This document shows, piece by piece, positions 15,756 through 25,715 of a stretch of 64,000 nt of DNA (position 1 is its first letter; each line of letters starts with the position of its first letter). The notes beneath the pieces were generated by a model that worked only from the letters and a program-made list of their open reading frames with translations, searched no databases and was not told where the DNA came from. A program made the position numbers and the translations under genes. The DNA is from Nitrososphaerota archaeon (GTDB taxonomy: Archaea > Thermoproteota > Nitrososphaeria > Nitrososphaerales > UBA183), in the NCBI GenBank assembly GCA_027886865.1, contig JAPCJR010000006.1:1-64000 (forward strand), given 5' to 3'.

Positions 15756-18700
15756 TCACGACACGTCGATGTAGATGGGGCGGCCGTCGAGCTCGTCCTC
15801 CTCCCATTCGGCGTCGCCGGACTTCTCGGCCGTCACCTTGACCTCCTTCACGCGGACCAGGTAGGCGAGGTCCTTCTCGAGGGGCACGAGGAGGCTGGTC
15901 ATCTCGTCGTCGAGCCCCGCGACGCGCGCCCTTTCGAGCACCGAGGTCGGCGAGTAGCCTCTGGCCTTCCGGAGGGACTGGAGCCGCCTCGCGACGTCCC
16001 GCATCAGCCCTTCGGCGATCAGCTTGTCATCCCTGACCTTCTCCACGGCGACCAGGACCGGTCCCTTGGCCACCGCTTCCCAATCGCCGGTGCCTTTGAT
16101 GTTCAGGTCGTAGACGGTCGACGGCACCTCGAGCTCCTGGCCGTCGACTGTAAGGCTCGGCGGCCTCCCTCCCTGGTGGATTTCCCAAGCCTCGTCGCCC
16201 TGGAGAGGCTTGAGCAGCTTCGAGACCGAGTTCGACTTCTCCTTGTACAGGGCCCCGATTCTCGACCGGTTCGGCGTCAGTTCGAACACGATCGGCAGGT
16301 CTGCGACCGACTTGACCACAGAGACCTCCTTCACGTTGCAGAGGAGCGCTATCAGCTCCCTGGCTTCCTCGGCCAGGTGGAACGATTGCTGCGAGACGCG
16401 TATCCGGAGCTCCCTCAGAGGCCAGCGCCTCTTCAGCTTCGCCTTCATCCTCGCGGAGTTGCACGCGCTCTCCACTTCCAGAGCGAGGTCAACGATCTCG
16501 CGGTCGTGCTTCGAACCGGCCGGAAGGGCGACCTGCGGATAGTCCGCAAGCAGCAACGGGTGCTTCCATTCTCCCGCGAGGAACGTCTCCTGGTAGAGGT
16601 ACTCCGTGGCGAAGGGCGACACCGGGTGGAGAAGCAGGTCGAGCGTCTGAAGCGCGAAGGTGATCATAGAATAGATGGCGAGCCGTCTGTCCCTGCTGCT
16701 CGGGTCGTCGCTCCACAGCTCGTTCCTGACCATCCTCACGTACGTCTGGCTGAGCGTCTCCACGATCAATCCCTCTAGGCGCTTGCAGGCGTCGTTGTAG
16801 CGGCATTCCGCAAGAGCGGCCTTGACCTCGGCCGCCCCCTCCTCCAGGTTCGCGAGGAGCCACCGGTCCACGGTCGTCAGGAGTTTCTTCTCGTGGGCCC
16901 AGGCGACGGTGTGCTTCGCCGGTTCGAAGCCGTCCTGTTCCCCGTTCTGCTTCAGGTAGACATGAAGGTGGTAGAGGGTGTTGAGTATCTGGTAGGGCCT
17001 GGCCTTCATCTCCTTCAGGTCGAGGCTCAACGCGTCGACCGGAGAGCTCTTCCACATTATGTAGAACCGCAGGAGGTCGACCGAGTCGTTGTTGAGCATC
17101 CCCAGCGCGTCCACCACGTTCCCGAGGCTCTTGCTCATCTTCCGCCCCTTCTCGTCCAGGACGTGCCCCTGGAACAGGAACGCGCGGTACGGGGCCACGG
17201 GGGCCCTCTCATAGATCACGTTCAGTACGAGGAGGGTGTAGGCCCATCCCCTTGTTTGGTCTATCCCCTCCGTCAGGTGCTCGACGGGAACGAGCTCGCC
17301 CCTCTCCTCGTCCGTAAAGGAGGCCAGCGGCGCAGAACCGCTGTTGTGCCAGGTGTCCAGCACGAACGGCTCCCGCCGCGCCTCAGCGCCGCACTTGGGG
17401 CACTTGAGGACGACCCTGTCGATCCACGGCCGGTGAAGCTCGAAGTCCTTACCGTCCGGCAGTGACACGGCCTGCTTGATGATACTCTCTCTGGAGAAGG
17501 CGGGGACCTTCTCCTTGCAGGATGTGCAGACCCATATCGGCAGTGGAGTGCCCCATATCCGCTCCCTGGAGATGCACCAGGGAGGCGACTGCTTCATGAA
17601 CTCGATGAACCTGTTACGGGGCTGGTCGAAGTAGTACTCGACCTTCTCCGCCGCCGCGACCAGGTTGTCTTTGATCCGGTCTATCCAGTAGAAGTACTCG
17701 CGTCTGGCCACCCAGACCAGGCGATGCCCGGACCTCCAGCAGGTGGGGTACTCGTGTTCGAGCCGACCGAGGTTGACCAGGTTTCCGCTCTCCTCGAGCA
17801 GCTTCGCGACTAGGTTGTCCGAGTCCCTCACGAACATCCCCGCAAACCTTCCCGCATCTTCAGTGAACCGGACCCTGTCGTCGATGGGCGCGAAGATCGG
17901 GACGTTCCTCCTCATCGCGACCTGAAAGTCCTCCTCTCCGTTCCCGGGAGCGAGATGGACGAGCCCGGTGCCCGTCGCGGTGTCGACGAAGCCTTCGGCG
18001 ACTACCTTGTGGACCTTCCCCTCCTTGCTCAGCTTCTCCAAGCCGGGGATCATCGAGAGCAGAGGGTGCTCGTATCGGAGGCCCTCTAGCTCGGCGCCCT
18101 TCACGACCTTGACCGTCTCGCCGAGCTCCAGGTTCAGCTCCTTGGCGAGGGCTTCCTTCCGGTCGTTCCCCAAGACCCATACCTCGTCGCCCACTTTGAC
18201 ATACGCATAGTCAGCGTCCGGGCTGACGCCGACGAGCTCGTCGGTGACGACGGTGAACGGCATGGTGGTCCAGATGACGAGGTACGCGCCGTCGGCCATC
18301 CTCACCTTGTAGTAGAGGCTGGGGTCGTCGAGCGTCTCGTATCCGAGGACCGCCTCGGCGTGACTTAGCGAGGTCATGCAGCTCGGACAGTAGGGGACCA
18401 CCTTGAAGCCCTCCCCGAGTATGCCGTCGGCCCATGCCTTCTCGAGGAACCTCCACTCTCTCTCGATGTAGGAGTCGCGGTAGGTCATGTAGGCCTTCTC
18501 GCGGTCCATGGTGAGGCCGAGCAGGGTGTCGGCCTCCTCCCAGGCGGCCAGGTACTTTCCGATGAGCCTCTTGCAGGCCTCGACCATCTTCTCCTCTCCT
18601 ATCGCCTTCAGGTCTTCCCACTTGTTCCCAGAGAGGCCAAGCTCCTTCTCGGCCTGGAGCTCGACGGGCAGACCCTGACAATCCCATCCCGCCCTGAAGA

Positions 18701-18974
18701 CGATGTTCTTCTTCGAGAGGGTGCCGAAGCGATACCACAGGTCCTTCATGATCCTGCCGCGGACGTGCCCGATGTGCGGGACCCCGTTGAGTGTGGGAGG
18801 GCCTTCCACGTAGCCCACGACGGGGTTGTTCCCGAGCGCCTCCCTGACAGCCCTGGGGAGGTCCAACTCGGCATTAAAACGCCTGACCCTAGACTCGACC
18901 GTCTTCCAGTCATAGATGGAGGGCAGCGAGGGAGTCGTCGGCTGTGACTCAGTACGGCTGGATTTTATAACCAC
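15756..18974 (-). CDS. ileS: Isoleucyl-tRNA synthetase
   Basis: This class I synthetase of 1072 residues charges tRNA-Ile. HIGH is at 67-70 in PPTLNGVPHIGHVRGR, and the CP1 editing domain is present (IWTTMPFTVVTDE). WDCQGLPVE and KMSKSLGN follow, and CPKCG/CTSCKEK zinc knuckles flank the catalytic core. The C-terminal half carries the anticodon-binding helices of the archaeal/eukaryotic-type enzyme. Start GTG 18974 follows a TATA box (fwd 19005-19014) by about 35 nt. Confidence 0.96.
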   Translation of the reverse strand: MVIKSSRTESQPTTPSLPSIYDWKTVESRVRRFNAELDLPRAVREALGNNPVVGYVEGPPTLNGVPHIGHVRGRIMKDLWYRFGTLSKKNIVFRAGWDCQGLPVELQAEKELGLSGNKWEDLKAIGEEKMVEACKRLIGKYLAAWEEADTLLGLTMDREKAYMTYRDSYIEREWRFLEKAWADGILGEGFKVVPYCPSCMTSLSHAEAVLGYETLDDPSLYYKVRMADGAYLVIWTTMPFTVVTDELVGVSPDADYAYVKVGDEVWVLGNDRKEALAKELNLELGETVKVVKGAELEGLRYEHPLLSMIPGLEKLSKEGKVHKVVAEGFVDTATGTGLVHLAPGNGEEDFQVAMRRNVPIFAPIDDRVRFTEDAGRFAGMFVRDSDNLVAKLLEESGNLVNLGRLEHEYPTCWRSGHRLVWVARREYFYWIDRIKDNLVAAAEKVEYYFDQPRNRFIEFMKQSPPWCISRERIWGTPLPIWVCTSCKEKVPAFSRESIIKQAVSLPDGKDFELHRPWIDRVVLKCPKCGAEARREPFVLDTWHNSGSAPLASFTDEERGELVPVEHLTEGIDQTRGWAYTLLVLNVIYERAPVAPYRAFLFQGHVLDEKGRKMSKSLGNVVDALGMLNNDSVDLLRFYIMWKSSPVDALSLDLKEMKARPYQILNTLYHLHVYLKQNGEQDGFEPAKHTVAWAHEKKLLTTVDRWLLANLEEGAAEVKAALAECRYNDACKRLEGLIVETLSQTYVRMVRNELWSDDPSSRDRRLAIYSMITFALQTLDLLLHPVSPFATEYLYQETFLAGEWKHPLLLADYPQVALPAGSKHDREIVDLALEVESACNSARMKAKLKRRWPLRELRIRVSQQSFHLAEEARELIALLCNVKEVSVVKSVADLPIVFELTPNRSRIGALYKEKSNSVSKLLKPLQGDEAWEIHQGGRPPSLTVDGQELEVPSTVYDLNIKGTGDWEAVAKGPVLVAVEKVRDDKLIAEGLMRDVARRLQSLRKARGYSPTSVLERARVAGLDDEMTSLLVPLEKDLAYLVRVKEVKVTAEKSGDAEWEEDELDGRPIYIDVS

Positions 18975-19034
18975 TCAAGGCCCGCATAGTGCACGCCTGC
19001 TCGATTTTAAAAAGCTTAGTCGCGCCTGCAGTTC

Positions 19035-19292
19035 TCATACCGGAGGATTGTCGACATTGTCCTTCGGCCCGTTATCGATCTTTATGTTGCCCACCAGTAT
19101 GTTGCCGACGTAGTTGAATCCGAATACGATGATGATCGCGATCAATTCTGAGTATATGTAGTACAGATGCGCTTGACTGGTCAACCCGTAGAGAATCCCT
19201 AGATTGAGCGCAGTCCCGATAGCCCCTATGAATCCGAACTTGATTCCCTTTATCGCAAATTGCCTGAGGTTCATCTTACGCTTCACATTCAT
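19035..19292 (-). CDS. GtrA-like membrane protein, half length
   Basis: Residues 10-70 resemble the first half of the GtrA/DPMS family: FAIKGIKFGFIGAIGTALNLGILYGL, then a second helix with FGFNYVGN. Full family members have four membrane helices in about 120-130 residues and help move polyprenyl-linked sugars. This one ends after two helices with a polar tail, so it may work as a dimer or be shortened. It lies upstream of ileS on the same strand. Confidence 0.6.
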   Translation of the reverse strand: MNVKRKMNLRQFAIKGIKFGFIGAIGTALNLGILYGLTSQAHLYYIYSELIAIIIVFGFNYVGNILVGNIKIDNGPKDNVDNPPV

Positions 19293-19362
19293 GACGACGT
19301 ATCAGGTGCCCGCAGCGAGCCTTATTTAACGAGGGCGAACGGAGCGTGTGCTGGTGGAGGGA

Positions 19363-19758
19363 ATGCCCAAGATTACGTATGAGCCGGTCGAGGAGATAGT
19401 AGTTCACCAGATTCTGGAATACGACAACAAGACGTTCTTCGAAGAGGTCATGAGGCAGAACCTATCCCAGCAGATTACGGTCATCCCGACGGTGAACTGG
19501 ATCGATGGCATAGCGTTCTCGATATGGAGGTTCACGGACTCGGACGACATAGTGAAGGAGGCGCTCGAGGGGAAGGTCCACTACTTCGCCGTGTCGTTCA
19601 CAAGACTCCCGTTCCAGACCCATTTCTCGGTCAACATGGCGAACCAGGACATCAAGGTCCCGCTCAGGAAGGCTGACAACAACCCCAACTTCGTGTCGCT
19701 GGTCGGTTACCTGAAGGACTTCAAGGCAGAGAGCAAGCCCGCGTCTCAGGGCGCTTAG
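19363..19758 (+). CDS. Conserved-looking hypothetical protein, 131 aa
   Basis: The protein is soluble and mixed alpha/beta, with WIDGIAFSIWRFTDSDD and YFAVSFTRLPFQTHFSVNMA, and has no membrane segment. I do not recognise a family. ATG 19363 is supported by GGAGG five bases upstream and a TATA element (CTTATTTAAC, 19319-19328). It converges on the beta-CASP nuclease gene, with two bases between stops. Confidence 0.65.
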   Translation: MPKITYEPVEEIVVHQILEYDNKTFFEEVMRQNLSQQITVIPTVNWIDGIAFSIWRFTDSDDIVKEALEGKVHYFAVSFTRLPFQTHFSVNMANQDIKVPLRKADNNPNFVSLVGYLKDFKAESKPASQGA

Positions 19759-19760
19759 GC

Positions 19761-20744
19761 CTAATATTCAGAGATGAACGTCTGGTCGCCCGCGAGAGGC
19801 TTGGCATCGAAGCCCTGCTTCCGCAGGTCCGATGCGAACTCCTGTGTGAATCCGTGAGTCGTGTAGACGACCTCGGGCGAGACGTCGTGGACGAGCGACA
19901 TCAGCTCCTGATAGTCGCAATGGTCGCTGACGGCGAATGCATAGTCAGCTCCGAGCGAGTATGCGTATCCCGGGTCTGCGGCCCAGCCGCTGAAAGCCAC
20001 GAAGGCCGCACCGTACTCCTTCTTGAGCCGCTGCGCGACCTTGTTGCGTGAGCTCATCATAGGCGAGATCATCACCCATGGTCCCTGCGGCAGGCCGGCG
20101 AGGTCGGCGGAGACTGTCTTGCCCTTCTTGAGCGATATGCCGCACTCGACGTAGACGTCGTTGATCTTCGCCACCTGCTCGTGGAGGAAGAGCGGGGACC
20201 ATGAGGAGAACAGGTGTGAGAGTATCTGCGACTTGCCGAGCGCGTATCCCATCAGGACGACTGGCTTCCCTTTGTCGAAGAGCATGCCGATCGTCGAGTT
20301 GACCTGCTTCGCGACCTGCTCGATCGGGGGGAACACGTAGTTGCTCTTCCCGAAGGTGGACTCTGTGATCAAGACGCGCGCCTTCTTGGTCCTACACTTG
20401 CTCATGAAGGCACGGTCCCTCCCTGCCGCGTCCCCGGTGTAGAACACCTCGTCCCCGAGGCAGATCGCCTTGGCTCCTAGGATGTGCCCGGAGTCGAGCA
20501 GCTTCACGCCCTCGACCGTCTCGGTGGTCCTGCCGAGGTCGAACCCGCGGACCTTCGCGAGCATCCGCGTCTCCCTCGAGGCCAGCACCCTAGTTCTCGG
20601 GTCGGGGTTTTGGACATGGTCCATGTGGGCATGTGAGATGAACGTATAGTCCGACCGCACAGGCCCCTTGGGGTCGAGCGCGAAGGTGGAGACGCCGTAT
20701 TCGACCATGATGCCATTGCCCAAGGAGATCTTCGCACGACCCAT
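19761..20744 (-). CDS. Metallo-beta-lactamase/beta-CASP-fold nuclease
   Basis: The 327-residue protein carries the metal-binding HAHMDH motif (TFISHAHMDHVQ), the DSGHILGA block, YTGDAAGRD, and a beta-CASP-like middle with ITESTFG and VVLMGYALGKSQ. The C-terminal VSDHCDYQEL and TTHG supply late metal ligands. Relatives are RNA 3'-end processing nucleases or SNM1/ligase-associated DNA exonucleases. The sequence resembles the latter slightly more, but the substrate is not settled. Confidence 0.85.
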   Translation of the reverse strand: MGRAKISLGNGIMVEYGVSTFALDPKGPVRSDYTFISHAHMDHVQNPDPRTRVLASRETRMLAKVRGFDLGRTTETVEGVKLLDSGHILGAKAICLGDEVFYTGDAAGRDRAFMSKCRTKKARVLITESTFGKSNYVFPPIEQVAKQVNSTIGMLFDKGKPVVLMGYALGKSQILSHLFSSWSPLFLHEQVAKINDVYVECGISLKKGKTVSADLAGLPQGPWVMISPMMSSRNKVAQRLKKEYGAAFVAFSGWAADPGYAYSLGADYAFAVSDHCDYQELMSLVHDVSPEVVYTTHGFTQEFASDLRKQGFDAKPLAGDQTFISEY

Positions 20745-20829
20745 TGTGAGGCCCTGCTCGCTGGGTGCTGCTGCCTCGGTTTATCTCTCTTGCGAGCGCG
20801 GAACTGACGGCTCCAGTCGCGATCGGATG

Positions 20830-23148
20830 TCAGGACGTTATCTGGACTACCCTGAAGGCCTTCCAAGACCCGGACTTGACCTCGACTCGCAGCTCAATCC
20901 GGTCCAGTAGCTTCTTCCTCTCTAGCCTCTTCCACCCCGCGGATTCCTGGTCGAACTCCTCGAGGTCGACGTAGAGCGACCGTGCTATTGGTTTTCCTCG
21001 TACGGGTATCGATACCGCGCCGGCGTAATCGCCGGTCCCCTGGTTCCCCAGGCAGAGGAGGAGCGATACCTGGTCCCAGAACAGCAAGCCTTCGAAGGGA
21101 GCCGCGACGTCCAATCGCTCGGCTCCCTGGTACCGCTTAGAACCCTCGACCTCGACGGAAGCGTAGCTCGATGCCTTGAAGGGCTGAGCCGAGGTCCTCC
21201 CGATGAAGATGCACCCAGGAGCTCCAAGCTCCAGGTTGCGCACGAGGAGCCAGCGGAGCCTCGAAGTGTCCGGCGGGCGCAGCCTGGCCCCCTGCGGGGT
21301 GAAAGAGAGCCCCAGCTCTCCGACTAGCACCGCTTCGATGAACCTCGACGCAGCCACGGGGTCTGAACCGACGACCCCGATCGTCTTCCTCTCTGGGTCA
21401 AGCCAGTAGGGGAACTCTCCGGGAACCCCACCCATCGCCTCGCACTCGGAATACACCAGCTTGGACACCTTCTCCAGCTGGAGCCCTGCGATGCTGGGGT
21501 AACCGGACGTGTAGGCAAGCAGAGCATGAGCCAGGGAGGCCCGCGTCCAGAAGCCTCCGAGCTGCCCGTCCCCGTACGAGGGATTGTAGTATAGCGCGTT
21601 GGTGCTCGGGACGGTCCGGGGCCCGAATCCCGTCTCGAAGTCCTTCTCCAGCAACCGGTGTATGATGGAGGAGACGAGGTTGTGGTCGAAGGCGTTGTAG
21701 GATAGGGCGACGGCCTGGTCGGCCGTGACCTCCTTGTGGAGCCTGCCCTTGGAGTCGAGGTTGAGGGCGAGATGGCCGCTCTCTGCGTCTTTCAAAGTTG
21801 AGCCTACCGCATCGATCACCTTCAAGCTCGCTTCCTTGAAACCGGCGGAGTCTGTCCCCTTCCCGATCGTATAAGCGAGAGTGGCGAGGTCGCTGAGGGA
21901 ACGTGACGCTATGATGTTGGTCTCGCTGAGTTCACCGGTCGGGTAGCCGGAGCCTAGCCTCCTCCTCCAGCCATCTGGAGACAAGGGACCGGTCGTGATG
22001 AGACCCTTCGATGCGGCGCCGCGCAGCGCCTCGCCTGCCTTCCTCAGGGCCGGGTACCACTTTCTCGAGAGCTTCTTGTCAGCCTTTAGCTGGAGATGGC
22101 CGCACGCTTGGATCAGGAAGAGCGCCGTCTCTAGCGGGCCGGGGCCGTTGGAGCCCGCGTGTGGCATGAAGCCGTCCTTCCGCTGCGACTGCTTGAAGAC
22201 GTCTAGCTGCTTCTCGAAGTAGGCTGGCCTCAGCATCCGGAGTCCGAAGCCGCTCGACAGCCTCTCCAGTCCGTCAGCCTCGGCCTCCATCGAATGCATC
22301 GAGGCTCCGGCCCAGGCGTAGGCGAAATTCAGGGATGGGCTGGAGGACCTTATGACCGGTTCGGGGTCGATGCGCCTCTGGTCCCTCTCTTTGCCCGCCA
22401 GGAGGGAATTGAACTCTGAAAGAGCGACCTCGAGCGAGGACGGATGGTATAGAGCTGCGATGCGGAATTCGGCGGAGGCGCCCGGCTGAAGCTCGAACTC
22501 CTGCTCCGTGAGGACGAGTATCGCACCGGACATCCCGGCGGTGCTGTCCGGCAGCTCTCCGGAACCGATAAGGTCGACGGCCCTCTGCTTGTCCTTGGTC
22601 ATGTAGATGGTGGAGGGGATGGGCGAGAACCCGATTATGCGGACCCCCGTCGTGTCGCCGACATCGTCCATCACAACGTGGTCGCCACGGTTGAACGCGT
22701 TGACGCCTATCTCTCCCGGAGGGTCCCTCTCACGCCTGAAGTTGAGCGAAGTCGGGTCGTGAATGGTGAGGAGCCTCAGCCTCAGGCTCGTCTCGGCCCG
22801 GTTAGTGACCTTCACCCGGCGCGAGTATCCCTCGGAGGCTCCACTGAAGGACGACAACGACTGAGAGACCTGCAGAGGCTCCTGCGACCTGAACTCTAAG
22901 GAGAGAGGGGAGAGCCTGACCTTCAGGTCCTTAGGCTTCTGGGATATCCTGACACCGGCTTGGACTTTGAAGATCTCGACGGCCTCTCGCCCGAAGACGA
23001 GCTTGCCGAAGCGAGAGGAGTGCAGGGAGGAGACGCTCGCGTCCGGCTCGACCCTGAGCCGGTCATAGCCGCTGGCAAGGAAGAGGCTGCGCCTCAGCTG
23101 GGCGGCTGAGAATTCCCTGGCGTCCGCTAGAGGAGCCTCCTGTTGCAT
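20830..23148 (-). CDS. Large six-hairpin glycosidase-like protein, function unknown
   Basis: The 772-residue protein has an N-terminal beta-sandwich (about 1-270). This is followed by an (alpha/alpha)6-like region with LRPAYFEKQLDVFKQSQRKDG, HNLVSSIIHRLLEKDFETGFGPRT and YGDGQLGGFWTRASLAHALL, then a C-terminal beta domain. The layout recalls amylo-alpha-1,6-glucosidase, GH15 or GH63-type enzymes acting on glucans. No signal peptide is visible, so it is cytosolic. Catalytic acids cannot be assigned with confidence. The 3' side converges on nothing; the nuclease gene follows on the same strand. Confidence 0.6.
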   Translation of the reverse strand: MQQEAPLADAREFSAAQLRRSLFLASGYDRLRVEPDASVSSLHSSRFGKLVFGREAVEIFKVQAGVRISQKPKDLKVRLSPLSLEFRSQEPLQVSQSLSSFSGASEGYSRRVKVTNRAETSLRLRLLTIHDPTSLNFRRERDPPGEIGVNAFNRGDHVVMDDVGDTTGVRIIGFSPIPSTIYMTKDKQRAVDLIGSGELPDSTAGMSGAILVLTEQEFELQPGASAEFRIAALYHPSSLEVALSEFNSLLAGKERDQRRIDPEPVIRSSSPSLNFAYAWAGASMHSMEAEADGLERLSSGFGLRMLRPAYFEKQLDVFKQSQRKDGFMPHAGSNGPGPLETALFLIQACGHLQLKADKKLSRKWYPALRKAGEALRGAASKGLITTGPLSPDGWRRRLGSGYPTGELSETNIIASRSLSDLATLAYTIGKGTDSAGFKEASLKVIDAVGSTLKDAESGHLALNLDSKGRLHKEVTADQAVALSYNAFDHNLVSSIIHRLLEKDFETGFGPRTVPSTNALYYNPSYGDGQLGGFWTRASLAHALLAYTSGYPSIAGLQLEKVSKLVYSECEAMGGVPGEFPYWLDPERKTIGVVGSDPVAASRFIEAVLVGELGLSFTPQGARLRPPDTSRLRWLLVRNLELGAPGCIFIGRTSAQPFKASSYASVEVEGSKRYQGAERLDVAAPFEGLLFWDQVSLLLCLGNQGTGDYAGAVSIPVRGKPIARSLYVDLEEFDQESAGWKRLERKKLLDRIELRVEVKSGSWKAFRVVQITS

Positions 23149-23231
23149 GGGTCCTGGTCGGTCTCCGAGAACTAATGGGAGAGGATTTAGCTAAGTTGAG
23201 CGAATGTTTAGCCGATGTTTACAAGTCGCGC

Positions 23232-24638
23232 CTAAGTCCGCTTCCACTGCGTGCCACCCGGAGCGTCCTGCAACACGACGCCCTTGCGTCTCAATTCCTC
23301 CCTGAGCTCGTCGGCCCTCTTGTAGTTGCCCTTGGCCCTCGCCCTCTCTCGCTCCAGGATTAGGGCCTTCAGCTCCCCGGGTAGCTCCTCCTTCTCGAAC
23401 TTCATGATACCGAAGACCGAGTCGACTCTCCTCAGAGTTTGCATGATTTCATCGCGGCCCCCCTGAGAAAGGTTGCCTTCGTCTATTGCGGTGTTGATAG
23501 TCCTTTGGAAGCCGTAGAACGCGGCGAGCGCCTCCGGCATGTTAAGGTCTTCATCCATCGCCTCTTCGAACTCCTTCAGGAAGGTCGCACTCGCCGACCC
23601 GCCAGGGTCAGGTGATGAACCTGAGACCGCGTCGAAGGCGCCCGACCCAAGTCGTTTGATGAACTCGTCGGCTCTCTCTATGTTCTTCGCAGCCTGCCCC
23701 AGCGAGTCATCTGTGAGGTTAAGCTCGTCCCTGTAGTGGGCACCGATGAGGAACAGACGTATGGCGCGGGGGTTGAACCCTCTATCCAGAAGCTCCCGCA
23801 CAGTCACGATGTTCCCGGAAGACTTGTGCATCTCCTCTCCCTCGATGTTCAGGAACTCGGCGTGCAGCCAGTACCGCGCGAAGGGTTTGCCCGTGACCGC
23901 CTCCGACTGCGCGATCTCGTTCTCGTGATGCGGGAACCTCAAGTCCTTCCCGCCAGTGTGGATGTCGAAGCTCTCTCCCAGATACCGGACCGCCATCGCG
24001 GAGCACTCGATGTGCCAGCCCGGTCGTCCCTTGCCCAACTCCGTCTCCCAGAAGACCTCTCCATCCTCTGGGTCCCATGCCTTCCAAAGCGCAAAGTCGT
24101 GAGCGCCCATCTTCTCGTAGTGGTCCGCCGATACGCGCGCTCCCTCCTCGAGTTCCGCAGGCTTCACCCCGGACAGAGCGCCGTACCTCTCGAAGGTCCT
24201 TATCGAATAGTAGACCGAGCCGTCATCCGTCTTGTACGCATGTCCCGATCGGAGCAACGAGTCTATCATCGAGACCATCTCGGGTATGTGCTGCGTGGCC
24301 CTGGGAAAGAAATCGGCTTTTTGGAAGTTAAGCGCCTCCATGTCGAGCATGAACGCGTCACTGTAAAAGTCGGTGAGCGCCTTGAGGCTCTTGCCCGTCT
24401 CCTTCATCCCCCTGATTATCTTGTCCTCCACGTCCGTCAGGTTCTTGACCTGTGTGACTTTGTATCCCTTGAAGACCAGATATCGGCGGAGCACGTCCTC
24501 GAACGTGAACGTCCTGAAGTTCCCTATGTGGGCATAGTTCCACACGGTCGGGCCGCAAGTGTACATCCGGACCTCTCCCTCGCGAATCGGTTCGAATGGA
24601 ACCACCTTCCTCCCGAGGCTGTTGTAGAGTCGCAGCAA
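23232..24638 (-). CDS. cysS: Cysteinyl-tRNA synthetase
   Basis: The 468-residue class I enzyme charges tRNA-Cys. It has the zinc Cys in [19 protein letters not shown] (HIGN at 37-40), the second zinc ligands [10 protein letters not shown] and [10 protein letters not shown], and a variant KMSKS loop HKSSGN. The C-terminal helical bundle and short anticodon domain are intact. TTG 24638 follows a TATA-like element (fwd 24666-24674). The cognate tRNA-Cys gene is at 30147. Confidence 0.95.
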   Translation of the reverse strand: MLRLYNSLGRKVVPFEPIREGEVRMYTCGPTVWNYAHIGNFRTFTFEDVLRRYLVFKGYKVTQVKNLTDVEDKIIRGMKETGKSLKALTDFYSDAFMLDMEALNFQKADFFPRATQHIPEMVSMIDSLLRSGHAYKTDDGSVYYSIRTFERYGALSGVKPAELEEGARVSADHYEKMGAHDFALWKAWDPEDGEVFWETELGKGRPGWHIECSAMAVRYLGESFDIHTGGKDLRFPHHENEIAQSEAVTGKPFARYWLHAEFLNIEGEEMHKSSGNIVTVRELLDRGFNPRAIRLFLIGAHYRDELNLTDDSLGQAAKNIERADEFIKRLGSGAFDAVSGSSPDPGGSASATFLKEFEEAMDEDLNMPEALAAFYGFQRTINTAIDEGNLSQGGRDEIMQTLRRVDSVFGIMKFEKEELPGELKALILERERARAKGNYKRADELREELRRKGVVLQDAPGGTQWKRT

Positions 24639-24708
24639 CTTCGAGGGAAACCGTCGCGGTAGATGTGATAAGGGTTTTTTGTTGCTAAAATAAAGAGGGA
24701 GGGAGAAC

Positions 24709-24861
24709 TTACTTAGTGAGCTTGCCTATTCTGAATATTGGCTTGCCGCAAGAACCACATATGCCCTTGATCGCAGCTCTTCCGTTCTTGAGCTTGATCT
24801 GCTTTGGACTCTTGATCTCCCTATTCTTCTTCTTCTCGTATACGCAGTAGCCAGTGACCAT
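24709..24861 (-). CDS. DUF5679-like small zinc-ribbon protein
   Basis: The 50-residue protein reads like DUF5679: YCVYEKKKNREIK, then LKNGRAAIKGICGSCGKPIFRIGK. Usual members have two CxxC knuckles. Here the first has lost its second Cys, leaving three cysteines. ATG 24861 is 30-40 nt from a TATA element (fwd 24892-24902, TTTGTATATAA), so the longer in-frame extension is rejected. Function is unknown. Confidence 0.75.
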   Translation of the reverse strand: MVTGYCVYEKKKNREIKSPKQIKLKNGRAAIKGICGSCGKPIFRIGKLTK

Positions 24862-25168
24862 GGCTTTTTGCCTCGCACGTATTGCGTAAATCTTTGTATA
24901 TAAGCTCTTGGTGAAAGGGCAATAATCGGGGGTTTTTCGGAAAACAGAGACATTTTGCAACTCTGAAAAATAATAGGAGCGAATGCGCCCTCGAAGATAT
25001 GTCCACAGTTCTTCGATTCTTACCGTTATCTGAAAAAAGGACGTTTCGTTCCGGTGAGGCATCTAAGAAGAGGTAAGAATCGGAACGCTTTCTCCAAGTC
25101 GATGAAGGCCGCAACGCGCCAATCGAATAAATCGGTCGGAAAAACGTCTCAATAAAAAAACGGAATTC
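24862..25168. other. Intergenic region, no gene seen
   Basis: This stretch holds the promoter of the DUF5679 gene (TATA at 24892-24902). Beyond that it is relatively AT-rich, with short A- and T-runs around 24960 and 25140. I find no tRNA, repeat or supported reading frame. Confidence 0.5.
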
Positions 25169-25636
25169 TTATGAGGCTGTCTTGACTATTATTGTTCCCT
25201 CTTCGATGTAGTTGAGATAAATTTCGTAGGTGTAAGTTCCCGGCGCGACTAGGGTCACGCAGTAGCTGTTCCCGCCGCTCATATTCTCAAAGTCCCACAT
25301 GATGCCCCCGGGCGGGACCGAGACCGATATCACGTTGTGCACGGCCGTGGTGTCCTGGTCGTTCCAGACGACGGTGTTGTTGAGCCCTACCACGAGAGTC
25401 AGGGTGGGAGGCTCATACTTGATGCTCGAGTTCACGCCGATACCGTTGGGTATCACGATCTCCATCGGCATGGTGGGACATGTCGAAGTGCTGTTGGCCG
25501 ACGGGAGGGCGGGAGGCGTGCCCAGATAGTAGGCGATCCCGGCTACCGCCGCTAGGACGAGTATGACGATCGTGGAGATGGAGACTCTTCTGTTCTGCTT
25601 CGTTTTCGGGTTCTCAGAATTCTGAGCGGCTCGAAT
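25169..25636 (-). pseudogene. Decayed membrane-anchored cupredoxin-like gene without a normal start codon
   Basis: The open frame encodes an N-terminal membrane anchor (ISTIVILVLAAVAGIAYYLG) and a cupredoxin-like fold (TLVVGLNNTVVWNDQDTTAVHNV, then APGTYTYEI). It is clearly related to the two cupredoxin domains upstream. No ATG, GTG or TTG occurs between the upstream stop (25676-25678) and Met at 25471, which lies after the anchor. An ATT at 25636 is the only start-like codon. Apart from His in AVHN, the copper ligands (Cys, His, Met) are missing. Either initiation is non-canonical or the copy is decaying. Confidence 0.6.
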
Positions 25637-25715
25637 CCGTGGTGAAAATCTAGGAGAACGGCGGCGCGTTTTTCCTCACTCTTCACTACGACTGGGGTCG
25701 ACCAGAGCCCGACCT

